From positions 1 to 6,275 of the forward strand of contig JAFQDR010000152.1 of NCBI GenBank assembly GCA_017415945.1: a stretch of 6,275 nt of DNA, given 5' to 3'. The stretch is from Oscillospiraceae bacterium (GTDB taxonomy: Bacteria; Bacillota_A; Clostridia; Oscillospirales; Oscillospiraceae). This document shows positions 1 through 4,878 of the stretch, piece after piece; within the stretch, counting starts at the first letter, position 1; every line of letters starts with the position of its first letter. The position numbers and the translations under genes were made by a program. Under the pieces are notes generated by a model. The model searched no databases. It was not told the origin of the DNA and saw only the letters and a list, made by a program, of their open reading frames with translations.

Positions 1-237
1 CACTCTTTTTCAGAGTTTGAAAGAATTACAACTATCAGCAATTTCGGGCTTATCACAAGGCTTCTGGAGAATAACAACTGCATTACCTTTGCGTACCATG
101 CTGTAGGAGAAACTAACAGCTCACTTTCTGAATTTCATGTCATGGGCTGGGATATTTCCCGAGAATTTAACTATGTTTATCTTGACACGCCTTTTTCGGA
201 ATATGCGGTGGAGGTTTTCAGTGGATATTACAAATAA
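1..237 (+). CDS. Probable LysR-type transcriptional regulator, C-terminal fragment
   Basis: The first frame is open from the window edge to TAA at 235-237 and gives 78 residues, so the start and the N-terminal DNA-binding domain lie outside. The segment ITTISNFGLITRLLENNNCI followed by TFAYHAVGE resembles the end of the LysR substrate-binding domain, where a variable effector pocket is followed by a 'lv.rll..g.Gi.f.' helix and strand. The ending FNYVYLDTPFSEYAVEVFSGYY matches the final strand and helix of that fold. Such proteins bind DNA as tetramers and usually control a neighbouring operon in response to a small ligand. The target cannot be inferred here. The gene converges on the GH8 gene, and the terminator at 251-304 follows directly. 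The family call rests on fold-like pattern only, because no helix-turn-helix is visible. Confidence 0.6.
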   Translation, partial: HSFSEFERITTISNFGLITRLLENNNCITFAYHAVGETNSSLSEFHVMGWDISREFNYVYLDTPFSEYAVEVFSGYYK

Positions 238-250
238 CACACAGCAATAT

Positions 251-304
251 ACCCCACAGGGCTGGCAGACTGGTTTGGTCTGCTTGCCTTGTGGGGTGTT
301 TTTT
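251..304 (+). terminator. Rho-independent terminator of the upstream + gene
   Basis: A 20-bp stem (251-270 with 278-297) has 17 Watson-Crick pairs, two G-U pairs and one mismatch, around the 7-base loop TGGTTTG. A run of six T (299-304) follows on the + strand. It starts 13 bases after the TAA of the regulator. There is no T-run on the minus side, so it should act mainly on + transcripts, although the GH8 gene ends only a few bases away and its mRNA would also carry this hairpin. Confidence 0.9.
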
Positions 305-305
305 A

Positions 306-2693
306 TTAATTCAGATAAGTTACATAGTCAGAATTATAGTATTCCCAGCTATCCGCAGGAACTAATCCATTGCCATAATCGACCTGATTATTTCTGACAG
401 AAAAATCACTGTACCAGCCATCAACTACATACATACGACGACTGGTATCCACAGCACCATAGGGCTGATCCATGTAGACAGTATTGTCAGTAAAAATGCA
501 ATGATAGCCCCAGCCTTCAACCTGCTCATGAAGCTCAAATGCTGCTACGATATTGGTGTTTCCGTTGCGATAACCGATATTATCATGAACATTCACATCA
601 TTGCCTGCAATATCCACAAAGCTGCCTGCATAGTTCGCACCCGTCATGCCATCACCGTAGAACGTGCAGTTCATGATCTCCGTTCCAGTTGTATATTCCT
701 TGACATCTACGTGCTCCGCCGCAATATTCTTAAAGGTACAGCCGTCCACTGTGTTGTAGTCACATTTGTAATCGAAGCCTGTAACAGATTTAGCACTGCC
801 GATGTACACGCCCTCGCCATAGCCCGAAGTGACCGTTCCCGTATCATGGATATAGGAATCCTTCACTGTACAGTAGGAGCTTCCGTCACGGATCGCAATC
901 GCCTCTGAGCCGATATTGTATACCTCACAATTTCTGATAATGGAATGATTGGAATTGTCAAGAACGATGCCTTTCTGCGAGGTTGTGATTTTCAGATTTT
1001 CAAGGATCCAATAATCGCCTGTGATCTGGATCACATAACCATTTTCTGCACTTGTGCCTGTGATAATCGGCGGATTTTCCGGATCAGCGGCAGTCAATGT
1101 AATGGGAGCATCTTCCGTTCCTTCCGCAGAGGTGTCGATTTTCTGCGCACCCTGATAGGTTGTATAGTCATAAGTTCCGCTTGCGACACAGATGACATCG
1201 CCTGGCTGTGCATTACGCATTGCAACGAAAAGCTCATCTATTGTTGTAACATCAACATAGTTCTTCGGTGTTTCGGAGAGCAGCTCACGCTTCATCAGGC
1301 AAAGATCAAATACATCAAGTCTGCCATCCTCACAGAGATCGCCTGCCTTCCAGTTTGCAAGCTTTACATTGGGAACGGCAAGCAGCCATTTCTGGAGTGC
1401 GACTACATCGGCTACAGTAAATTCACCGTCTGCATTGACATCGCCACGAATCCCTGTACTTTTGCTTTCCGGTACAATCCAGCTGTCATCATCCACGATC
1501 AGACAAAGCATCGTAATAGTGTCTCCGAAATACACATCTTCACCGTAGTTCAGACACATATCCCTGACAGCAACATGCCATGCAGTATTCTCACCACAGG
1601 CTGCGGATACCATAAACGGTGCATTGAAGCAAAGGTCGTTCCAGTCGGAAACGGCAGTTCCGTCAGGCGTATAGCCTGCCATGATTTCCCACGGATCACC
1701 GCCTGTTTCTCCGATGATAAACGCATTGATCGCATCAGCAAATCGCTTTGCATCCGTATTTCCATTGATCAGATAATCCATACTGATACGCCAAGGCGTA
1801 CGACAGGCGTTGTAATAATAATTTCCGTCATTTTCACTTTCAAGGAAATTGGCAGGTGCGGGGATAAATTCACCCGTTGCACTGTCCTTGATGATGAAAT
1901 CTGGAAGAATTCCCGTTCCATAGTCATCAACAATTTTATTGATAATGCTGTAGGTATTCTCATAGAGTGTCAGCCATCGGTCATCGCCTGTTGCTTCGGC
2001 AAACACGGGCATATACTGCACGATAAAATCCGAAGAACGTGTGGCAGAATCATACTTGTCTCCCTCATCCGACCAGTAAGCCCAGTCACCAAGCCGCAGT
2101 ACCCAGTCATTCTGATTGACCTCATAGGTCATAATGTCGTTAATCACATCAATGGCAGTCTGCTTGTAGTCTATCTCGCCGTCACTGCCCCAGATGCTGT
2201 CCGCCATAAGAAGGGCGTAGGCAATATCCAGATCGCCATCCGTTGCAGAATCTGCACCGGATGAGTTGATGATTGCTGTGCCATTGTCAGACTGCTGCCA
2301 TGCCATAAGATTCGGGCCGATCTCACTTAAATGCGCCCTGTAATAACGGTACATGCCATCGAAGATATCCTTTGCCTCGCTGTCATATTCCGCCATAGAC
2401 GCAGCAATAAGCATACCATAGCCATGTGCTTCGGAAACGGTAACAGGAACGGAATAGCCAGCTTCCGCAAAGGTTTCATCACCATAGAATACATAATACT
2501 GTGTTTGATCCTTGACGTAGGGATCCTGTGCAAGATATTTTTCTTTCCAATAGTCGTAAAAATCCACCGTTTCTTCGGAAAGTGTATTCACATTCACATC
2601 ACGCACCTCCGCCATGGATACGACAGGAACAAAACATGTGCTCAAGGCAGAAACCGCAACAATCACAGCAGAGATTTTCTTAAAAATTCGCAT
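306..2693 (-). CDS. Secreted cellulosomal GH8 glycanase with dockerin and C-terminal parallel beta-helix domain
   Basis: This is an exported multidomain polysaccharide-degrading enzyme of 795 residues. Residues 1-28 form a signal peptide (MRIFKK, a hydrophobic core, then VVSMAEV). About 33-405 is a family 8 glycoside hydrolase. Its motif VSEAHGYGM (86-94) carries the general acid Glu88, and ATDGDLDIAYALL (150-162) carries the conserved substrate-site Asp. NACRTPWR (295-302) has Asn where endoglucanase-type GH8 enzymes have the Asp base, and the preceding loop FLESEND (283-289) offers Glu285 or Glu287 instead. This is the pattern of subfamily GH8b, which includes lichenases and chitosanases. 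Residues 417-473 are a dockerin with two Ca-binding repeats (GDVNADGEFTVADV, GDLCEDGRLDVFDL), which would dock the enzyme onto a cohesin scaffold. About 478-795 is a right-handed parallel beta-helix of lyase-like type and unassigned activity. The start is supported by GGAGG seven bases upstream. The substrate is likely a beta-glucan, but this is inferred. Confidence 0.95.
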   Translation of the reverse strand: MRIFKKISAVIVAVSALSTCFVPVVSMAEVRDVNVNTLSEETVDFYDYWKEKYLAQDPYVKDQTQYYVFYGDETFAEAGYSVPVTVSEAHGYGMLIAASMAEYDSEAKDIFDGMYRYYRAHLSEIGPNLMAWQQSDNGTAIINSSGADSATDGDLDIAYALLMADSIWGSDGEIDYKQTAIDVINDIMTYEVNQNDWVLRLGDWAYWSDEGDKYDSATRSSDFIVQYMPVFAEATGDDRWLTLYENTYSIINKIVDDYGTGILPDFIIKDSATGEFIPAPANFLESENDGNYYYNACRTPWRISMDYLINGNTDAKRFADAINAFIIGETGGDPWEIMAGYTPDGTAVSDWNDLCFNAPFMVSAACGENTAWHVAVRDMCLNYGEDVYFGDTITMLCLIVDDDSWIVPESKSTGIRGDVNADGEFTVADVVALQKWLLAVPNVKLANWKAGDLCEDGRLDVFDLCLMKRELLSETPKNYVDVTTIDELFVAMRNAQPGDVICVASGTYDYTTYQGAQKIDTSAEGTEDAPITLTAADPENPPIITGTSAENGYVIQITGDYWILENLKITTSQKGIVLDNSNHSIIRNCEVYNIGSEAIAIRDGSSYCTVKDSYIHDTGTVTSGYGEGVYIGSAKSVTGFDYKCDYNTVDGCTFKNIAAEHVDVKEYTTGTEIMNCTFYGDGMTGANYAGSFVDIAGNDVNVHDNIGYRNGNTNIVAAFELHEQVEGWGYHCIFTDNTVYMDQPYGAVDTSRRMYVVDGWYSDFSVRNNQVDYGNGLVPADSWEYYNSDYVTYLN

Positions 2694-2700
2694 AGTTCTT

Positions 2701-2705
2701 CCTCC
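2701..2705 (-). promoter_or_regulatory. Ribosome binding site of the GH8 gene
   Basis: On the minus strand GGAGG lies seven bases before the ATG at 2693. This fixes the start, which is also immediately followed by a standard signal peptide. Confidence 0.85.
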
Positions 2706-2757
2706 AATCCGTATGCATCCTTCGTGTTTCAGATTTCATAATATGCAGGTAAAATTT

Positions 2758-2776
2758 GCTATAATTTTATTATAGC
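2758..2776. promoter_or_regulatory. Operator-like palindrome over the -10 box and start site
   Basis: A perfect inverted repeat, GCTATAAT then three bases then ATTATAGC, covers the -10 hexamer and the predicted transcription start of the GH8 gene. A dimeric repressor bound here would block RNA polymerase. The arms partly arise from the -10 sequence itself (TATAAT), so part of the symmetry could be chance. The regulator is unknown. Confidence 0.4.
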
Positions 2777-2797
2777 ACTTATCAGCCGGACAGTCAA
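2769..2797 (-). promoter_or_regulatory. Sigma-A promoter of the GH8 gene
   Basis: Minus-strand -35 TTGACT (2792-2797) and -10 TATAAT (2769-2774) are separated by exactly 17 bases. This is one base from full consensus. Transcription would start near 2762, giving a leader of about 70 bases. A promoter this strong on a hydrolase gene suggests control by a repressor or another negative regulator; see the palindrome at 2758-2776. Confidence 0.85.
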
Positions 2798-2925
2798 GAA
2801 ATAAACTGTAAAAATGAAAATGGAATATTGAAAGACGTCTTACTACAAGCCCAGCAAAATAGCCATTTTCAAGCAAAATGAACACAGCTTTAACAAATGC
2901 ACCCTTTTTTCTCAGAAAATCCAAT

Positions 2926-2954
2926 AAAAAAACGATAGCAAGGGGCTATCGTTT
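2926..2954 (-). terminator. Minus-strand Rho-independent terminator with no obvious gene upstream
   Basis: A perfect 10-bp stem (2945-2954 with 2930-2939) encloses a 5-base loop and runs into seven T on the minus strand (2926-2932, partly in the stem). It would end a minus-strand transcript arising in 2955-3233, where no protein gene is evident. That supports a non-coding transcript there. Confidence 0.7.
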
Positions 2955-3064
2955 AAGAATTGAATTTCTCTCGTTTGTCTGCTCTGAAATTACTGCAAAA
3001 GTTCGACCTATCGTTTCGGATTTGCAGAATTTCCCGAAAATGCGTGAATTTGATGAAAATAAAT

Positions 3065-3189
3065 GCACCCTAACTTTGTATCAAAATTAGGGTGCTGATA
3101 TGGCAAAAGACTCAATGTTTGATACAATGCAACCGCCTTGCAGGGGTTCGTTTCTTTGCTTGGAGGTTGCATTTTATGTAAAATGCAAC
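3065..3189. repeat. Cluster of four overlapping inverted repeats
   Basis: The four pairs are GCACCCTAA (3065-3073) with 3087-3095, TTGTATCAAA (3076-3085) with 3118-3127, ATGCAACC (3127-3134) with GGTTGCAT (3165-3172), and GTTGCATTTTA (3166-3176) with 3179-3189 around a two-base loop. All arms are perfect. The second pair begins in the loop of the first, and the third and fourth compete for 3166-3172. This suggests alternative RNA folds or hairpin ends of a mobile repeat. Confidence 0.6.
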
Positions 3190-3233
3190 AGTCCCAATCA
3201 GGAATTTTACAAACTTTAAAAAAGCACACACAT

Positions 3234-3277
3234 AAAAACTGCATCGTATCTGCATAAAATCAGGTACGATGCAGTTT
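3234..3277 (-). terminator. Minus-strand Rho-independent terminator
   Basis: A perfect 13-bp stem (3265-3277 with 3236-3248) surrounds a 16-base loop and runs into five T on the minus strand (3234-3238, partly in the stem). It sits just beyond the possible SSB tail at 3295-3321. It may be the original terminator of that lost gene and would now end any transcript of the broken methyltransferase. Confidence 0.75.
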
Positions 3278-3294
3278 CTCACATTGTTCATCCA

Positions 3295-3321
3295 TCAGAA
3301 TGGAATCTCATCACCACTCTT
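3295..3321 (-). pseudogene. Possible 3' remnant of a single-stranded DNA-binding protein gene
   Basis: The minus strand reads K-S-G-D-E-I-P-F followed by TGA. An acidic stretch ending in the exact C-terminal I-P-F is the hallmark of bacterial SSB tails, which recruit replication and repair partners. A stop codon lies directly upstream in this frame and no OB-fold sequence is present, so only the tail could remain. A terminator follows 17 bases later, as expected for a real gene end. Eight residues are too few to exclude chance. Confidence 0.3.
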
Positions 3322-3330
3322 TTAAATATT

Positions 3331-3345
3331 GTAACAGGTTGTTAC
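3331..3345. repeat. 15-bp palindrome at the break point of the DNA methyltransferase remnant
   Basis: GTAACA, three bases, TGTTAC forms a perfect inverted repeat. It overlaps the stop codon that ends the methyltransferase-like reading frame, close to where family resemblance ends. It may mark a recombination junction, or be coincidental. Confidence 0.4.
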
Positions 3346-3776
3346 TGTATACCCAGCAGTCCGGGTACGTTTTCAAAGATAAAATAGCGAGGCCGCTTGG
3401 CTTCAAGGATTCGGGCCGCCGTGGTCAAATCCATTCACGGCATACCCTCACCTTCGCACAGCATCCTGCCTTAGGTTCGGGCAAGCTCAAAGAACAGATC
3501 GCCTCGTTCATCGGCTGTGCCAAGCCTTTTTCCTGCGACCGAGAACGGCTGACACGGAAATCCTCCAACGAGGAGATCAAAGTCTGCAAGTCCTGCTGTG
3601 TCTATATCTCTGATATTCTCATAAAATTGTTCACCCCCTGTGTCGAAAAGCGCTCGGTAGGATTTCTGGGCGAATCGGTCAATCTCGCACCAGCCCACCG
3701 TTTTGAAACCTCCGACTCTTTCAAAGGCGCTTCGGAAACCTCCGATGCCCGAAAAAGCGTCGAATACTCGGATCAT
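3342..3776 (-). pseudogene. Broken C5-cytosine DNA methyltransferase, N-terminal part with 66-bp insertion
   Basis: An intact enzyme would transfer methyl from SAM to carbon 5 of cytosine in a restriction or solitary modification system. From the ATG at 3776, chosen because AAAGGAG lies seven bases before it, the product begins MIRVFDAFSGIGGF (motif I, SAM binding). It continues through CEIDRFAQKSY (motif II) and GGFPCQPFSVAG (motif IV, with the catalytic Cys). At LFFELAR the frame meets TAA (3471-3473). Sixty-six bases later the family sequence resumes in the same frame as ARILEAKRPRYFIFENVPGLL (motif VI, ENV), then stops at 3342-3344. Motifs VIII to X and the target-recognition domain are missing, so no active enzyme can result. 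A terminator lies just upstream and no promoter is visible in the 30-base gap, so it is probably barely transcribed. Confidence 0.88.
3410..3482 (-). repeat. 66-bp insertion flanked by the direct repeat TTCGGGC
   Basis: TTCGGGC (+ strand) occurs at 3410-3416 and 3476-3482, exactly 66 bp apart, and removing one repeat plus the intervening DNA restores the methyltransferase reading LFFELARILEAK. The insertion carries in-frame TAA and TGA stops and a short hairpin (GCCGTG with CACGGC, around 3415-3440). Its length is a multiple of three. Its origin is unknown. Confidence 0.6.
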
Positions 3777-3783
3777 CTGACCA

Positions 3784-3790
3784 CTCCTTT
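3784..3790 (-). promoter_or_regulatory. Ribosome binding site of the methyltransferase remnant
   Basis: AAAGGAG on the minus strand ends seven bases before the ATG at 3776. It decides the start over an upstream ATG at 3833, which would lie inside the terminator hairpin and add 19 residues before the conserved motif I. Confidence 0.75.
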
Positions 3791-3806
3791 CTTGTTTTGG
3801 GTATAG

Positions 3807-3841
3807 AAAAAGCCGTCTGTGATTGTTAGTCACAAACGGCT
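3807..3841 (-). terminator. Rho-independent terminator after the Nudix gene
   Basis: A 12-bp stem (3830-3841 with 3811-3822), continuous as RNA with one G-U pair, has a 7-base loop and is followed on the minus strand by TTTT, with one more T in the stem. It ends the Nudix transcript about 55 bases after the stop codon and separates it from the methyltransferase remnant. Confidence 0.8.
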
Positions 3842-3856
3842 ATGTAATAATATTCA

Positions 3857-3875
3857 GTTCGATATATTGGAATTT
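3857..3875 (-). repeat. Half copy of the inter-gene repeat (left half), after the Nudix gene
   Basis: In gene sense it reads AAATTCCAATATATCGAAC and matches the left half of the 39-bp repeat at 16 of 19 positions against each full copy. It begins 21 bases after the Nudix stop codon. The right half is not recognisable: the next bases diverge. Confidence 0.55.
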
Positions 3876-3896
3876 ATCTTGTCTTAAAAACTGTAA

Positions 3897-4307
3897 TTAC
3901 ACTTCAAGACATTCAAATATTTTATTCCTTTCAAAATCAGTTATAATCTCTTCAGGTAACAGTTCTTTACACGTTTCTTCATCTGCCCAAATAAATGCTT
4001 GATGTTCATTGCTTAAAGTAACTGATTCTGTTAATGTTTCACAGAGATAAGCAATAATTAAATACGGTTTCTTTCCATTAACAAGAGTAATATACGCAAC
4101 TCTCTCGATGCTTATATCTGTAATACCTGTTTCTTCTCTTATTTCCCTTTTCATAGCTTCTTCAAGTTCTTCACCGCATTCAACATTTCCACCAGTATTC
4201 TCCCAAGTGTTTGCACCAATAGAATCCTGTTTTTCTCGCTTAAGGAGAAGAAATTTATTCAATTTTCTATTGAGTATTATACTTTTTGTCACAATATCCG
4301 CAGTCAT
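3897..4307 (-). CDS. Nudix hydrolase
   Basis: A Nudix-fold pyrophosphohydrolase, which cleaves a nucleoside diphosphate linked to another group using Mg ions. The 23-residue Nudix box is complete, G-x5-E-x7-R-E-I-R-E-E-T-G-I, at about residues 40-62 of the product; the last Glu residues bind the metal. The N-terminal strand SIILNRKLNKFLLLKR and the ENTGG entry to the box are typical. At 136 residues it is a single-domain member. The ATG at 4307 is chosen because GGAGG lies eight bases before it; the ATG at 4322 overlaps that site and falls at the predicted transcription start. The substrate cannot be told from the sequence, and house-cleaning of damaged nucleotides is only one option. The gene has its own promoter and terminator and sits between two copies of the inter-gene repeat. 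Confidence 0.92.
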   Translation of the reverse strand: MTADIVTKSIILNRKLNKFLLLKREKQDSIGANTWENTGGNVECGEELEEAMKREIREETGITDISIERVAYITLVNGKKPYLIIAYLCETLTESVTLSNEHQAFIWADEETCKELLPEEIITDFERNKIFECLEV

Positions 4308-4315
4308 CCTTGATA

Positions 4316-4320
4316 CCTCC
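4316..4320 (-). promoter_or_regulatory. Ribosome binding site that decides the Nudix start
   Basis: GGAGG on the minus strand lies eight bases before the ATG at 4307 and directly overlaps the codons after the alternative ATG at 4322, which has no ribosome site of its own. Confidence 0.8.
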
Positions 4321-4325
4321 ATAGC

Positions 4326-4354
4326 ACTATATATGTGTGTATCTATAATATCAA
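4326..4354 (-). promoter_or_regulatory. Probable sigma-A promoter of the Nudix gene
   Basis: Minus-strand -35 TTGATA (4349-4354) and -10 TATAGT (4326-4331) are 17 bases apart. The start point would fall near 4320, giving a very short leader of about 12-18 bases, which agrees with the ATG at 4307. An overlapping TATTAT is an alternative -10. Confidence 0.6.
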
Positions 4355-4390
4355 ATTAAACACTACTTTTCTTGATTTTTTGAATACGAC

Positions 4391-4429
4391 AAATTCTTAT
4401 TTTCCTAACTGTTCAACAAATTGGAATTT
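4391..4429 (-). repeat. Full copy 1 of the 39-bp inter-gene repeat
   Basis: In gene sense the left half is AAATTCCAATTTGTTGAAC and the right half AGTTAGGAAAATAAGAATTT. It is 37/39 identical to the copy at 4840-4878. It starts 10 bases after the stop codon of the 122-residue gene. Its ends form an imperfect palindrome: CAAATTCTTATTT (4390-4402) pairs with 4418-4430 apart from two positions. Confidence 0.85.
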
Positions 4430-4439
4430 GAAAGAATTA

Positions 4440-4808
4440 TTATTTATTTTTCAGTTCGCGGTTGTCCTTTTCGGATTCAAATATTTCAGCAACTGCATCG
4501 GTAAGCTCATCCGTCCAGACCTTTCCGCTTTTTACGACGTTTGCCCATGGGCAGAGTTTTTTATAGTCATCATCGAAAACAATGGTGTAAGGAGGTCCGC
4601 AGCGGTCATCAACAGCCATGTACATGCGTCTGCCTTGGTACATAAGGTCGCCCGCTTCACTTTCTTTCATTTTTTTGTCAAGACGGTCGAATATTTCTTT
4701 TGTTATTTCATACAGACGATAATCCTGAAAGCCACCATATTCTCCGAAATATCTTCCGCTATTTTCATCAAAACAAGCTTTCCAGCCGGATCCGCTTTTA
4801 AAAAGCAT
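4440..4808 (-). CDS. Conserved-looking protein of unknown function (122 residues)
   Basis: The function is not recognised. The product is soluble, with no signal peptide or membrane segment. An N-terminal part with small beta-prone segments (WKACFDENSGRYFGEY) is followed by a helix EITKEIFDRLDKKMKES. Next comes a core with a strongly family-like look, YMAVDDRCGPPYTIVFDDDY then KKLCPWANV, containing two Cys and many acidic residues. The tail is an acidic helix ending in a lysine-rich stretch. The ATG at 4808 is well supported by GGGGAGG eight bases upstream. No promoter is evident in the 68 bases after the upstream methyltransferase gene, so the two are probably co-transcribed. The gene lies between the two full copies of the 39-bp repeat and looks like a self-contained unit. 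Confidence 0.8.
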   Translation of the reverse strand: MLFKSGSGWKACFDENSGRYFGEYGGFQDYRLYEITKEIFDRLDKKMKESEAGDLMYQGRRMYMAVDDRCGPPYTIVFDDDYKKLCPWANVVKSGKVWTDELTDAVAEIFESEKDNRELKNK

Positions 4809-4816
4809 GATATAAA

Positions 4817-4823
4817 CCTCCCC
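4817..4823 (-). promoter_or_regulatory. Ribosome binding site of the 122-residue gene
   Basis: GGGGAGG on the minus strand ends eight bases before the ATG at 4808. It lies 17 bases beyond the edge of the repeat at 4840-4878, so the gene carries its own translation signal. Confidence 0.8.
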
Positions 4824-4839
4824 GCTTAATCTGTTCGCT

Positions 4840-4878
4840 AAATTCTTATTTTCCTAACTGTTCGACAAATTGGGATTT
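4840..4878 (-). repeat. Full copy 2 of the 39-bp inter-gene repeat
   Basis: In gene sense the left half is AAATCCCAATTTGTCGAAC and the right half AGTTAGGAAAATAAGAATTT. It differs from copy 1 at two positions, both transitions. It overlaps the last two bases of the SAM methyltransferase stop codon, so it follows that gene without a gap. Confidence 0.85.

Larger units (their letters stand above)
2810..3233. other. Gene-poor stretch rich in inverted repeats; possible structured RNA or dispersed repeat
   Basis: I find no coding sequence with a ribosome site and family-like protein here. The stretch holds many perfect inverted repeats: 2930-2939 with 2945-2954; 3065-3073 with 3087-3095; 3076-3085 with 3118-3127; 3127-3134 with 3165-3172; and 3166-3176 with 3179-3189. 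Several share bases, so they cannot all form at once. AAATGCACCCT occurs as a direct repeat at 2895-2905 and 3061-3071, and its last bases recur inverted at 3087-3095. ACGATAG-type sequence occurs three times (2931, 2945, 3009). A minus-strand terminator closes the stretch at 2926-2954. The most likely explanations are a non-coding RNA on the minus strand or a non-autonomous repeat element. No known RNA family is recognised. Confidence 0.5.

Noticed and set aside
945..2264. A long + strand open frame of 439 codons opposite the GH8 gene
   Set aside because: It lies wholly antisense to a clear GH8-dockerin gene, is rich in Cys, Ile and His as a reverse frame would be, and resembles no protein family.
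2736..2924. A 62-codon minus-strand frame upstream of the GH8 gene
   Set aside because: It overlaps the GH8 promoter and the start of its leader, and shows no ribosome site or family signal.
3008..3244. A 78-codon minus-strand frame in the hairpin-rich stretch
   Set aside because: It has no ribosome site, its codons run through perfect hairpins and its composition is odd. It is better explained as translation of a non-coding structured or repeated segment.
3300..3806. A + strand open frame of 168 codons
   Set aside because: It is the antisense of the DNA methyltransferase remnant, whose conserved motifs lie on the minus strand.
4391..4878. The 39-bp repeats as classical integron attC sites
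   Set aside because: GTTAGGA and GTTGAAC each differ from the attC core consensus at one position, are almost adjacent instead of tens of bases apart, and the site is too short. Only the array logic is integron-like.
4391..4878. A CRISPR array from the repeats at 4391 and 4840
   Set aside because: The spacing is about 450 bp and is filled by a gene; there are no short regular spacers and no cas genes.
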